A stretch of DNA of 64,000 nucleotides. Origin: Pseudevernia furfuracea. Taxonomy: Eukaryota; Ascomycota; Lecanoromycetes; Lecanorales; Parmeliaceae. The position numbers were made by a program, and so were the translations under genes. The DNA lies in NCBI GenBank assembly GCA_022315425.1, contig JAIUPT010000029.1:372001-436000 (forward strand), written 5' to 3'. Below, piece by piece: positions 22,438 to 32,734 of the stretch (its first letter is position 1; each line of letters opens with the position of its first letter). Below the pieces are notes generated by a model. The model saw only the letters and a list, made by a program, of their open reading frames with translations, did no database searches and was not told where the DNA came from.

Positions 22438-25322
22438 ATGGTGGATTGTAGGTATCAGCAGTCAAATGGGTGCGAGACCAGCTGGATTATTCGCCACCAA
22501 CTGCCTAGTACTTCGATAAACTCGCGAGAAACCAGAGTAAGGCATGACTTCATATCCATTCTCGCGATTGCCCAGCAACTACAAGTCAACCTCCTGCCAA
22601 TCACTTGGCAGCCGGCTCTGGAAACTCTTGGAGCTGGGGGGACAGCGGAGATTCGACAGTCCCTCGTCAATATCCAAACGAGCTTCGCGTTCAAGCGACT
22701 GTCGAGACGAAATGGCTTTTATTTCGAAGACTCTGATGATATTGCGAGGCTGTGTTGCACAGAGATCCGGGTTTTTGCTCATCCGATGATGCGAAATCAT
22801 CACAATGTGCAGCGACTCGAAGGCTTGTGTTGGGATACGGCAGAAGATCCCAGCGATGAGTCTGTCCTGCCTGTCATGGTCATGGAGAAAACATCGTATG
22901 GCGACATATCTGCTTTCGCAAAAAGTGCGCTGGGTAAAGAGTTAGATCTACTCGCGAGGTTGCAGCTTTGCATCAGCGTTGGCACTACACTTCAAGATAT
23001 GCACTCATGCCGTAAGCAAAGACCGCGGACATTCTGGTTCATGACGATGATGACTTGAGAACAGACATAATACACGGAGATATTAAGCCTGAGAACATCC
23101 TGATGTTTAGGGACACCAACGGTCAATTCATTGCCAAGGTCACTGATTTCGGATACTCTGCGATCGTGACGGCCACCGACAACTCTCAGATAATTTACAT
23201 GCCAAAGTCTGATCCTTGGTATGCCCCTGAGCATCATCACCGTGGTTTTACGTTCCCACATGCCAAGAGGATGGATATTTTTTCCTTCGGATTGTTCTGT
23301 CTTTGGTTCCTGTTCTATGATCCGGAAATAGATTCCCCCAGCATGTCTCTTCTCAAGGAGCAGAAATCTGCAGAACAACTACCTTCATTTGTACGGAAGT
23401 TATTGGCGAATATGGTCGCACCGACAACATTATCCATCTCGAACCTCGAGCGGTTTTTCGATTCTGCATTGACACACCTGCCGGAAGAGCGTGCTTCAGA
23501 CCTCGACGAGCTTCTGCAGTTACTCGAACCAAAACGGTGAGTCGAGAATCCAGCTTGCTGTACCCTCTAACAGCAGGCAGAATGCGGGTTTCAGAGAACA
23601 AGTATTCGCTCCTTGAGACTTACGTAGATCCAAACGAGTTCAAAGTGAGTACTTCAATGAATAGCGGGTGCCGAGTGTTCGTCCCGAATTGTCTGACGCT
23701 TCCTCATGTAGCTGTCTGCATCGATAACGCACCTTGTTGCAATGGACTATAGAGTTCGATCTTGCATTGTGCACTGTCTGACAGCCAGATCTCAGTTGGT
23801 AGCTGAAGACGATGAGTGGGTAGGCTCCTCATTGAAGAATACTTTATTTCAATTGGCTCTATGCTATGAAATAGGGTTCGGGGTCAAAAGAAACCCTTCA
23901 ACAGCCGAAGCGTTCCTCTTCCGGAGCACAAAGTCTTCAGAGGATATGGCCTGTGAGTTGCAAATTCTACGTGCTCAGACTTTGGACCAGTCCTTCTATA
24001 AAGGGCTGATTGATACTCTGGATTCCCAAGGCGATATCATGCCCATCAGTTATCAGTACCACTACCTAGATAATCCTTGCACCTTCTACGCTGAGGACTC
24101 CGGGTACGAGATCGTCGGTTTTCAGCATCATTATGATACTAGATATCGCACCGTCTACGCTGAGTCCCGGTACAAACAAGAGATCGGTGACTTTGATACC
24201 GTCTTCGGACATGACAATCACATGTCCTGTACGCTCAGGCACATTTTGTCTAAATTGTTCATCCGGCAAGGTAGATTTTATGATGCTCAAGAACTTCTCA
24301 TCCATGTCCACAATCGTGACGTCAGGTTGTTAGGCTGGAGCCACTGGTGCACTTTGGAAAGTGCATTGGCACTGGCCCTCACATATCAGCATCAGGGTTT
24401 ATGGGAAGATGCGGCAGGGTTGGAACAAGATGTCGTTCATTACGCAACAAAACATCGTGGTCCGAAGGACAGCACAACGATAGATGCAATGAACAATCTA
24501 GCAGCAAGCTACTGGGAATTGCGCCGCTTCGATGAAGCAGAGGAACTCTTGGAACAAGCCATAGAGGTAAAATTGGAAAGGCGAGGCATTGAACATCCTA
24601 ACACTTTGACCACCATGTGCAATCTAGCAGCAACCTACTCAATGCAATTGCGACATCAAGATGCAGAACGACTCGAATTAGAAGTCTGGAACATGAGACT
24701 GAAAGTCTTGGGCCCCACACACCGAGATACGTTGACCAGCCGCGCCAATCTAGCTTGCTCTTTGTTCGAACAAGGACGTTTGCACGAGGCATCAGAGATT
24801 GAGAAGGAAATCTTAGACATGAGGAGAACCACCTTTGGCCCTTCACACACCGATACCCTTCTGAGCATGTCGAATTATGCAATGTCTCTGGGGAAACTAG
24901 GCCAGCGCGAAGAGTGCCAAAAACTCGAGGAGCAAGTGGTCATTTCAAGATTGGAGACATCTGGATCCGAGCACCCAGAAACTCTGAAAAGTATCGCAAA
25001 TCTGGCTGCCACGTACTTTAGCAATGGCTATCCAGGGGACGCCGAATCCCTCTTTTCGGCAGCCCTTGAAGCGATGCACAGGATTTTTACTAGCGAGCAC
25101 CCTTATACTCTGGATACGATGGACAACCTCGCTTCGGTATACACAGCGCTCCGCCGCTGGGAAGACGCGATGCTGCTTTATACTGCCATCGTTACCACCC
25201 GCGAAAAGGTTTTAGGACCGCACCATGAGGATACAGTACAGAGTGCAAGTGACTTGGCCTACGTGACTCAGATGCATCGAACTTCCCAAGATGAACAGGC
25301 CTTGGTGACCGAGTCTGCATAG
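22438..25322 (+). CDS. Protein kinase fused to kinesin-light-chain-type TPR repeats, 906 aa
   Basis: Four exons: 22438-23011, 23065-23536, 23581-23644 and 23712-25322. All introns (44-67 bases) are GT...AG and keep frame. Kinase landmarks: beta-3 lysine in SFAFKRL (~residue 87), VMVMEKTSYGD hinge region, catalytic loop HGDIKPENIL (~195), DFGYS (~218) and YAPEHHHRG (APE). All catalytic residues are present, so it may be active, although HRD is HGD. A linker with FQLALCYEIGFGV (Sel1-like) follows. About seven 42-residue TPR units lie at about 583-890, with repeated TL.....NLA..Y...........E......+...GP.H..T. Such TPR arrays occur in fungal NLR-like receptors. The start is uncertain; the frame is open further upstream without an ATG. 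Decayed HET genes lie on both sides, suggesting a recognition or immunity role (inference). Confidence 0.85.
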
Positions 25323-25479
25323 CTGGAGCGATTTCATGATTGTATGCATCGGTGGCACAGACGCGTGAGCCTTACTCCCCACGTACATATCTGTGAGGCA
25401 ATGTCTCTGGTGGCCCAAAAATATGGAACGCCCCCTGCGCGAAATTCTACGAGATGTACGAAGGGGAATGAGGGAACTT

Positions 25480-26035
25480 GGAGAGCAATCAATTTATTGA
25501 ACTTAAGCTGCACCGGCGCAATTTCCCTCGGTCAGACCTTACAGTCGTCGACTGAAACCTCTTGCAAGATCCAAAGACTGATCCAGTATGGGCGATCGAG
25601 TTATTCGACAAGTGCAACCCAATAATGATCGTTCGATACATCTCGTATATAGGTCTCGAGGAACCTGCTAAGTTCCTCACGTCAATTCTACTAGTCAACT
25701 GGTGGAAGAGTTGAAAGCTCATTTGCGCTTCTCGGGTTAGCTCTCCAACCCATCCTACCACCTGATCTGTGTCCTTGTATATGTTGGCCATGTCTTGAAC
25801 TTGTCCATTTTTCTCCGTGTCGTCGGTTTGGGTTATACAGATTGCATCGATCCAAAAGATTTAACGGTTCCGCGGGACTTCGAATATTGCAGAGAACATC
25901 CGAGAGATTCTTTCCGATGCGGGGTTGCAATTCATCAACGTATACTGTTGCACAGGGAGTCGGATCTCCCCATACGTATGAGATTGCAGTATACTTGACA
26001 CTCTCGCCTTATTCTATGCCGCATCTGACCATGAA
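25480..26035 (-). pseudogene. Decayed HET-domain gene (minus strand)
   Basis: Read on the minus strand, the three HET blocks are present in order but in different frames. YTAISYVWGDPTP lies at about 26000-25960. LWIDAICITQTDD...QVQDMANIYK..DQVVGWVGE lies at about 25850-25740. RPYWISLWILQE lies at about 25590-25555. The break between the first and second block is an indel at about 25858, just before the TGG of WIDAIC. A stop (TAA) and a further frame change precede the third block. The N- and C-terminal parts are not recognisable. A clear relic of a once complete HET gene. Confidence 0.75.
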
Positions 26036-26253
26036 GCGGTGCGTCGAATTCATAAGATGGGAATATGTACTGTGAACACTCTTGTACATAGCCCCTAGAA
26101 CGCTGCGGAGAGAATCGTATGACTTATCATTCAGACATCTAACGCACTTTTGGTTGTAGGCGTCACTCTTCTAGCGACTTGTTAGCGGCTAGCCCGCAGG
26201 CGCACCGCATGCGTATCCCTGGAAAGTAGCCAGCTAAGGGTGTGTGTGATACG

Positions 26254-26261
26254 CAGTCACA
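26254..26261 (+). promoter_or_regulatory. HomolD-like box (CAGTCACA) of the eS27 gene
   Basis: CAGTCACA about 270 bases upstream of the eS27 start codon. The same octamer is the HomolD box of ribosomal-protein promoters in fission yeast and is found upstream of ribosomal-protein genes in many ascomycetes. Position and neighbour gene make a functional site likely. Confidence 0.6.
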
Positions 26262-26342
26262 CTTCCTTACCTCGCTTTATCTCTGCTCGAAGATATGACC
26301 ATCGGAAGCTGTCACTCTCACCAAAGCCGCTAGCCGATCGCT

Positions 26343-26353
26343 AAACCCTAGCG
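26343..26353 (+). promoter_or_regulatory. AAACCCTAGCG box upstream of eS27
   Basis: A telomere-repeat-like AAACCCTAGCG lies ~180 bases upstream of the start, downstream of the HomolD-like octamer. CCCTA-type boxes accompany HomolD in ribosomal-protein promoters of ascomycetes. Assignment is by resemblance only. Confidence 0.4.
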
Positions 26354-26530
26354 CCTTGGCACTCACACGACAGCCCGAGTCGAATTTGTTACTACAACTT
26401 CCCTTAAGACTTTGACTCATTCATCACAAAGGACAGTCTCTTCCAGCTACACAAAAGCTTCTCTCCAAACACTCAACCACAAAAAGAAGCTACATACAAA
26501 TTTCAAAGAGCACAAGACAAAACCGCCAAG

Positions 26531-26972
26531 ATGGTACGCTGCCCCGAGCTGAAGATAGCGAAGCATAACTTCACCAACCGCCACCTGCTAATGCCTCCAC
26601 TACAGGTTCTCGCAGTCGATCTCCTTAACCCTACGCCCGCCGCTGAATCGAGGAAGCACAAGCTCAAGGTGAGCCACTCTTTTTCCCCCAACTCTTCCTC
26701 CCATCACGCCACGATCACTGCCCTCTTTCCCATCTTTCACCGCCCCTTCTATATCGAATCCGTCGACTAACATGGAAAAACCGTGCTAGACCCTTGTGCC
26801 CGCTCCCCGCTCTTTCTTCATGGACGTCAAATGTCCCGGTTGCTTCACCATCACAACCGTCTTCTCGCACGCCCAAACCGTCGTCATCTGCGGCGGTTGC
26901 TCAACCGTGCTGTGCCAGCCGACGGGTGGAAAGGCGAGATTGACGGAGGGATGCTCGTTTAGGCGGAAGTAG
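26531..26972 (+). CDS. RPS27: 40S ribosomal protein eS27 (RPS27), 82 aa
   Basis: Three exons: 26531-26533 (only the ATG), 26606-26668 and 26790-26972. The introns are 72 and 121 bases. Their branch sites look like CTAAT/CTAAC and the acceptors are CAG/TAG. The spliced protein of 82 residues has the family length and reads M-VLAVDLLNPTPAAESRKHK...TLVPAPRSFFMDVKCPGC. The C4 zinc finger is complete: CPGC about residues 36-39 and CGGC about 54-57, followed by LCQPTGGKARLTEGCSFRRK. eS27 sits in the 40S subunit body. The start is forced by homology: the alternative unspliced frame is unlike the family. Confidence 0.95.
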
Positions 26973-27359
26973 ATTGAACCAAAGGGGAAAGAAAGAAGGG
27001 GAGAGAATAAGACGGTGGAGGTTGTGGTCCGTTTTGAGGGAGATGAATGATGTTTGCAAATGGTACTCTGAGCAGAAGAACAGCGAGGCAGGATAAAAGA
27101 TGGTCATCTACGGGCGTTTTGCATTGTGATACCGGATATCTTGCTTTGAAAACACCAGGGCCTGAAAGAATGCTGGGGGTGGTGGATCGATTCGATGCGA
27201 CAGATGTATGCTAGGAGCAAATCGAAGCATGCAAACAAACCACAGTCCACACAGCCTGCCCTACTTGATGCTTCGAACTCCACATATTCTTGAGCTCCCC
27301 TTGTTTCGCTCTTTCTCTTACCCAAGCCACCACTCACATTCAGCCGCCGAAGCTGCCTG
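26973..27359. other. 3' flank of eS27, no supported gene
   Basis: Short frames only. Probably the 3' untranslated region and spacer before the low-complexity zone. Confidence 0.5.
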
Positions 27360-27897
27360 CTACACACACCCGACACAACCGTCCCCCCTCAACCCCACCT
27401 CCGCGGACAAGAAGCCCACTGACGACACACAGAAACGCATATCTGCACATGCGGTACACACCCCCAATCCCACACCTCAGCCATCTTCATCAACCCCCCC
27501 CACCCCCTCCCCTTTCCACCCCCTCTCACCATACCCTCTCATTCCCACCTCCGACCCGAAACCGCCCTTCTTCACCCTCTCAAACCACACCCTCTCCTCT
27601 CCCCCTCCACCTCCCGCCTCTCTTTCAAACCCCTCGTCTCAACCTCCGTCAAACCACCCCCTTCCCCCCCCCCCTCAAAACCATCTCAAAACCACCTCAT
27701 CCACACCTAACGTCATTCAACCCTCTCTCCCTCCCTCCCCTCCCCTCCACCATCTCCCCCCCCACCCACTCAGCCCCCACAACCCTAACCCAGAACGCCC
27801 CACACTCACGAGCCTCAAAAAAAAAAAGAGCCTCCCACCTAGCCCCCCCATTATCCCCCCCAAGAAGACGCGTACACGCTCCGCTCGCAGCCGCATC
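27360..27897. repeat. Pyrimidine/C-rich, G-poor tract on the plus strand
   Basis: More than 500 bases dominated by C with T and A, with many C runs (CCCCCC) and almost no G. Long frames here encode only Pro/Ser/Thr/His low complexity in several registers at once, which speaks against coding. Confidence 0.75.
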
Positions 27898-28099
<202 letters not shown>

Positions 28100-28161
28100 C
28101 ACAGCGTTGACGTTTTCGCCCCGGACGCCGGGGGGTTTGTTGATGCGGGGTTCGGTCCAAA

Positions 28162-28163
<2 letters not shown>

Positions 28164-28192
<29 letters not shown>
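28164..28192 (+). repeat. (GT)n microsatellite
   Basis: 29 bases of alternating GT, 65 bases after the CAA array. Confidence 0.95.
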
Positions 28193-28194
<2 letters not shown>

Positions 28195-28344
28195 ATTACG
28201 ATACGATACCCGTCCCGTCCTATCCTATCCTACCAGGGTGTATTGTACCGTATGTAGTTGCGTTGCGTGCTTTTGGCCGGAGGGATGTTCGGAGTGGGGC
28301 GGGTTTGGTTGTTGGTGTCGGGGTTCGTTCGTGTTGGGTGTGCA

Positions 28345-28576
28345 GAGAGAGAGAGAGAGAGGGGGGGGGGGGGGGAGAGAGAGGGAGAGAGAGAGAGAGA
28401 GAGAGGGAGAGAGGGAGAGAGGGGGAGAGAGAGAGAGAGAGAGGAAAAGAAAGAGAGAGAGAGGGAGAGAGAGAGAAAGAAGAGAAGAGAAAGGGAGAGA
28501 GGGAGAGAGAGAGATCGAAAGAGGGAGAGGGAGAGAGAGAGGGAGAGAGGGAGAGAGAGAGGGAGAGAGAGAGATC
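28345..28576 (+). repeat. Purine (GA/GGGA) tract
   Basis: About 230 bases almost entirely G and A, mostly GAGAGA and GGGAGA with one run of G at about 28362-28375. Two TC interruptions share the context GAGAGATCG. A polypurine strand of this length can form triplex or H-DNA structures. Confidence 0.95.
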
Positions 28577-29045
28577 GGTTCAAAGGGGGGTAGAAGGACG
28601 TCATTGGTGTGGAATTGTTGAGAACAAGGGAGGGAGGGGGTGGGGGGTTTGTTGATTCCTTTGATAAGTCGTATTGGGAGTTAACCGAGGCAATTACTGC
28701 TTGCAACCGAGCGGTATTGGAGAATGAGAGCTCGAAGTCAGGACTTTGGCAAAAAATTAGTCTCGGGACACTAAGATGAGCAGTGCTTTTCCATGTCTGA
28801 GTCATTGCTAATAAATAAGTCGGTTTAGTGAACCTCAGAACCGCAATGAGAGCCTAAATCCCACCATGAGAATCTAGCACTTTTCTTTAACAAGAGATCG
28901 CTTGAGAATATATGCTCAAAGCCAGATGTCCTCCACCTGGCAACACTCAATCTCCAGATAAGTAAAAATGCCAAAGAGCTTCATTCGATAGGCATGCAAC
29001 AGTCGTAAGTTGTGTTCGGTTCCAGTAGGCTCTGTGGTCAGCAGG

Positions 29046-30942
29046 TCATTGTCGGATCCTCCCACTAGGCGGGATGGTCCTCCTTTTAGGTGAAGTTTGA
29101 ACCTCGCCCTGAACATGGTTTTCCTCCTTCAATCCTCCAGGCAATGTGGCAGAACTCCACCCCGTGATCAACGGACTCGCATTTTCCTCCCAGCATGCCC
29201 AACTACAGCCTCTCCTCAACAAAGGCACTGGCATCCTATTCATTGCGAGCGAGTTGTCCAGCTGCCCTCTGTAGCCCTGCTCCGGGATGCAGTACCACCA
29301 TTCGATCCACTCTGTGCGTGGGATAATGTACTCGTTTCCGCAGACAGAGCAGCTTTTTCCGCCTGCTTCTTTGAGTTTCCAAGTCTTTTGGAGAAGCTGC
29401 GTGAGATATTCCGGACAGTCGTCGGGGAGAAAAAACGGAAGTTGGCTCAGTTGTGGTGCCCTTTTGCAAGCGCGTAAGGCGAGTTCGAGAAGAGATGGTG
29501 CGTTAGTGCGTTCTTCTGGTGGCGGCCCGAGGAATTCGTCGTCCGCTTGGGGCTCAGGCCAGTGGTCTGGGAGAGAAGATGGAGCTGGTGGCCAATGGCG
29601 AAATGAAGCGCCCTTGATATCGAGAAAAGCGATACGTGTCGAGGCCACTTGGCATGGCTCGCCCGACTCGAGCTTGCGGCTAGATGCGTAGTTCCAAGTT
29701 GATGGGAGGGGACGAATGAAGGGGTTTGGATAGATCATGCACTTTTGGAGGTTGGCATGAAGAAGACCAAGGAGCTCCCAAGGAAGCCATTTGAGCTGAT
29801 TACTGCCTAGGTTAAGCTCTTTGAGGTTTTTGAGCTCACCAATCGATGGAAGAACCTCAGTCAGATTGTTCGAGCGTAAGCTTAGTACTTCCATATTCTT
29901 TAGATGGAACACCTCGCCAGGTACTTCTTCAAGAAGATTATTCGATAGATATAGCCGTAGTGCTGGTGTCAGTGGGTGATAGTGGTTCTTTTTGCTCTGC
30001 TTTGGCACTATCCTGGTATGATAACGTAACGACCGCAACGTCGGCGTTCGTACTTGCTGCATGTACATTGTCCTAGATCAAAAGTCAGCCTAGGCTTATT
30101 GAAGAAGTTGGGAAAGAGGAATGCGTGCTAAAAGAAACGACGTACGATAGATCAACAGCCTCTCCACCTTGTTCGACACAAAGCGCAACTTTCTTCTGTG
30201 CTTGTTCTTGAACCAAGTGAAAGCCCATCAAATGGCCTGGCTGTTTCTGCCAGTACGGAAACACTGGTCCCTCAAAGCCTCCAGGGTCTTCAGTTATCTG
30301 CAGAGCTTTGGTTACCAACGCTTGTTGCAATTTTTCCTCCAATGTCTGGGTGCTCTCGTGAACCTTGTCTCCAAGATCAAGCTCTTTTCCATCCTCATGC
30401 CAAAGCTCCTCATCACCATCAATGGACCCCCCACTTTCCAAGACTCTCAATGCCCTTCGAACAGCGTCCTGCCGATCAGTGTCTTCGTTCTCCGTAGACT
30501 CGTCACTGCCCAGCCAGACACCACTGTCATGGGTTCTCTTGAAGGGGCCCCTCATGCGGGGCTTCTTTGTAGAGCAAGGCACCCTGACACTATTCCAGGA
30601 CTCATCTGTTTCAAACCATGGTCTCCGATGCTGTCGCTTGATCCTTGGTCCGTAGTAATTTTCAGCTGTAGAGGCAGGAAGGTCGTCACTAGAGAAGAGG
30701 GCGGCGTCACTGGAGCTGGCGAGGTATTCATCTCGATCGCGTTTCTTATTCACTGTAGACGCAATGAAGCTTGGCAATTCTGGTAAAGTGGGACCTCCCG
30801 AGCTCTCAGTGAAAGGCTGAAAGTCAGTGAAGAGGTCGAAGGTGGTGGCTGATGTTACGCTATCCAAGGGTTCGGAGGGTGTGCTTGTGCTACTCATGTT
30901 GCTACTCTCATGGTCCAAGCCTTGGGTAGTAGATGAGGCCAT
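29046..30942 (-). CDS. Leucine-rich-repeat protein, 607 aa
   Basis: Two exons on the minus strand, 30942-30146 and 30072-29046, with a 73-base GTACGT...CTAG intron. ATG at 30942. The N-terminal ~250 residues are polar, Ser/Asp/Glu-rich and probably disordered, with basic motifs (KKRDRDE, RIKRQHRRP) that could be nuclear localisation signals. Residues ~303-370 form at least three LRR units (LYLSNNLLEEVPGEV, LSLRSNNLTEVLPSI, LNLGSNQLKWLPWEL). Near residue 505 a CSVCGNEY...EWIEWWYC block is likely a metal-binding or structural motif. I recognise this as a conserved fungal LRR family but cannot name a function. Confidence 0.82.
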
Positions 30943-32022
30943 ATTTCTGGGAAATTTGCAAATGCAAATCTCTTACAACGCAATGCGCATGGGTCATTAT
31001 AAATTATAAAAGAATGTTAAGAAAGAAGAGCTACCTAGCTACCTATATAATAAGTACAGAGAGGAGATTGGATTGGTTGCGAGAAGCGACGCGCAGAGTG
31101 GCCGTATTAACGTTGGGGGATCGACCCCGGGGTTTAACTTTAACCCGGGGGCCTGACGCACCTCAGGTAAGGCCGTAAGGGTATAGGTCAAAAGAATTTA
31201 ATTCTTTTGACCTACCTATACTCTTACGTACCAGCGTACCAGCATCGCGAGTAATTTGCTCACTAAAGCAATTGCGTGGGTTTACGTTGCGAGAGAATTT
31301 GAGATGTCCCTTTGGAAGTTTGAAAGCATGAGGTTTCTATGGGGTTTGAGGGAAGTATATGCACAGTGGGCGTATTCCAGGACTCCAGGGTGCCTTGGTC
31401 GCATCGCTCAGCATTGTTATTATGATACACAGCACATCCTCCTCCGTCTCACGCTTTCTGCCCCCGATCGAGACTGTAGACAATTTCTAGCTAAAACGGC
31501 CGTCGGACTCTTTGCATAAGGTACTAATGGCGGACGACTTCCACTACAGTAGTTATGTTTCTTAACAAATGAAACAGTGACCCCTCATCCTTCTCTCACA
31601 CTCGTCCTCCGTGTCACAGACTTTAGCCCGTCATGAATGTCAGGCTGCCATGATATGGAGCACTCTTGACCAATGGAGGGTATCAGAGGACAGTTTGTTA
31701 CAGTTTCTCGCTGTCATGCGTATCAAATTGTCTCCTTGTTTCATTCATTCAAGACTACAAAAGAAGAGCTTTTCCTCTTTCTTTGTGTTCTCATAACCAG
31801 CAAACAAACTGCAGACAACTCTATTCTTACTCATTCATACACTCAACGGACACAAAGGCTGGGCCTTTATCACAACGCGACGTCAAGTCTACACCTTGTT
31901 GCTTTCTGTCTTCGACCTCTTCTCTTAAACCGCTCCCTTTTCTCTCCACCACTCGAACCACCTTGAAACCTATCCCCAACCACGAGTTTTACATTGTAGC
32001 TATCAGCATCTCCAAAGCCACC
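30943..32022. other. Intergenic with a palindrome at 31174-31228
   Basis: About 1.08 kb between divergent genes. Apart from the palindrome annotated separately and a GC-rich imperfect inverted repeat at 31124-31152, only short frames are present. Confidence 0.5.
31174..31228. repeat. Long imperfect palindrome
   Basis: CGTAAGGGTATAGGTCAAAA meets its reverse complement on the other side of GAATTTAATTC. The two arms are ~25 bases each, with one 4-base TACC insertion and one mismatch. It follows a GC-rich imperfect inverted repeat (CCCCGGGGTTTAA / TTTAACCCGGGG). This could be the end of a small inverted-repeat transposon or a cruciform-forming site. Confidence 0.75.
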
Positions 32023-32734
32023 ATGCACTTCCACTCCATCATTGTGGCAGCCTTGAGCGCCGGCGCTCTCTCTGTCAGCCTCACGGCCAAAGACCTCACC
32101 GATTCCGACAATCAACCCAATACAAAATGTACAGGCGAGAACAACGGTGAGTCTACTTTTGAGATTGGACTCCTCCTGATCTTAACCAAACTTTGGGCTG
32201 CACAACATCATATCTAGAGAGGATCTTACTTTTCGAACGCGTCTTGTAACTCAACTTTCATCTTAAAGAAAAAATGCTGACTCTAATAACATAAAGGCTA
32301 CGATGTCGGAATCGAGCGTTGCACGAATTATAAACCTAACTGCGGCTGTTATCTTTATGGTGCGTATCTCCGGAACCCAGATCCCTGTTCCTTACGGAAT
32401 CCCGAGTCCTGAGACATGTCTTGAGTGTGACTTCTTTTCAGACATTTTTTCAAGGCTCGGAGCCCTCGCTTCGATAGGAAATGCTGACTCCGAGGTCTTC
32501 AAAATAGAGCCCCCGAACGGCAGCTACATCTGGATTGACTATATGGACATGTGGGGTTATCTATGCGAAATTCAGGTCTTCAGCGACACCAACTGCCAGA
32601 ATCCCCTGACGACCGTCACGCCGTCCAAGGAAACAATCAGCGGAAATCGTTGGACTGAATGTGTTTTCATGGGCGACGGCGTACACTGGGGCAGTGTCAT
32701 GGTGGAAGGTGAATTAAATCGAGTGGACGGATAG
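32023..32734 (+). CDS. Small secreted protein, 159 aa
   Basis: Three exons: 32023-32146, 32297-32359 and 32442-32734. All introns are GT...AG and keep phase 1. The N-terminus is a classic signal peptide (MHFHSIIVAALSAGALSVSL), probably cleaved near residue 20. Six or more cysteines follow in the mature part (KCTGENNG, ERCTNYKPNCGCYLYG, YLCEIQVFSDTNC, TECVF). The size, signal peptide and Cys content fit effector-like or hydrophobin-unrelated small secreted proteins. No family was recognised. Confidence 0.7.
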
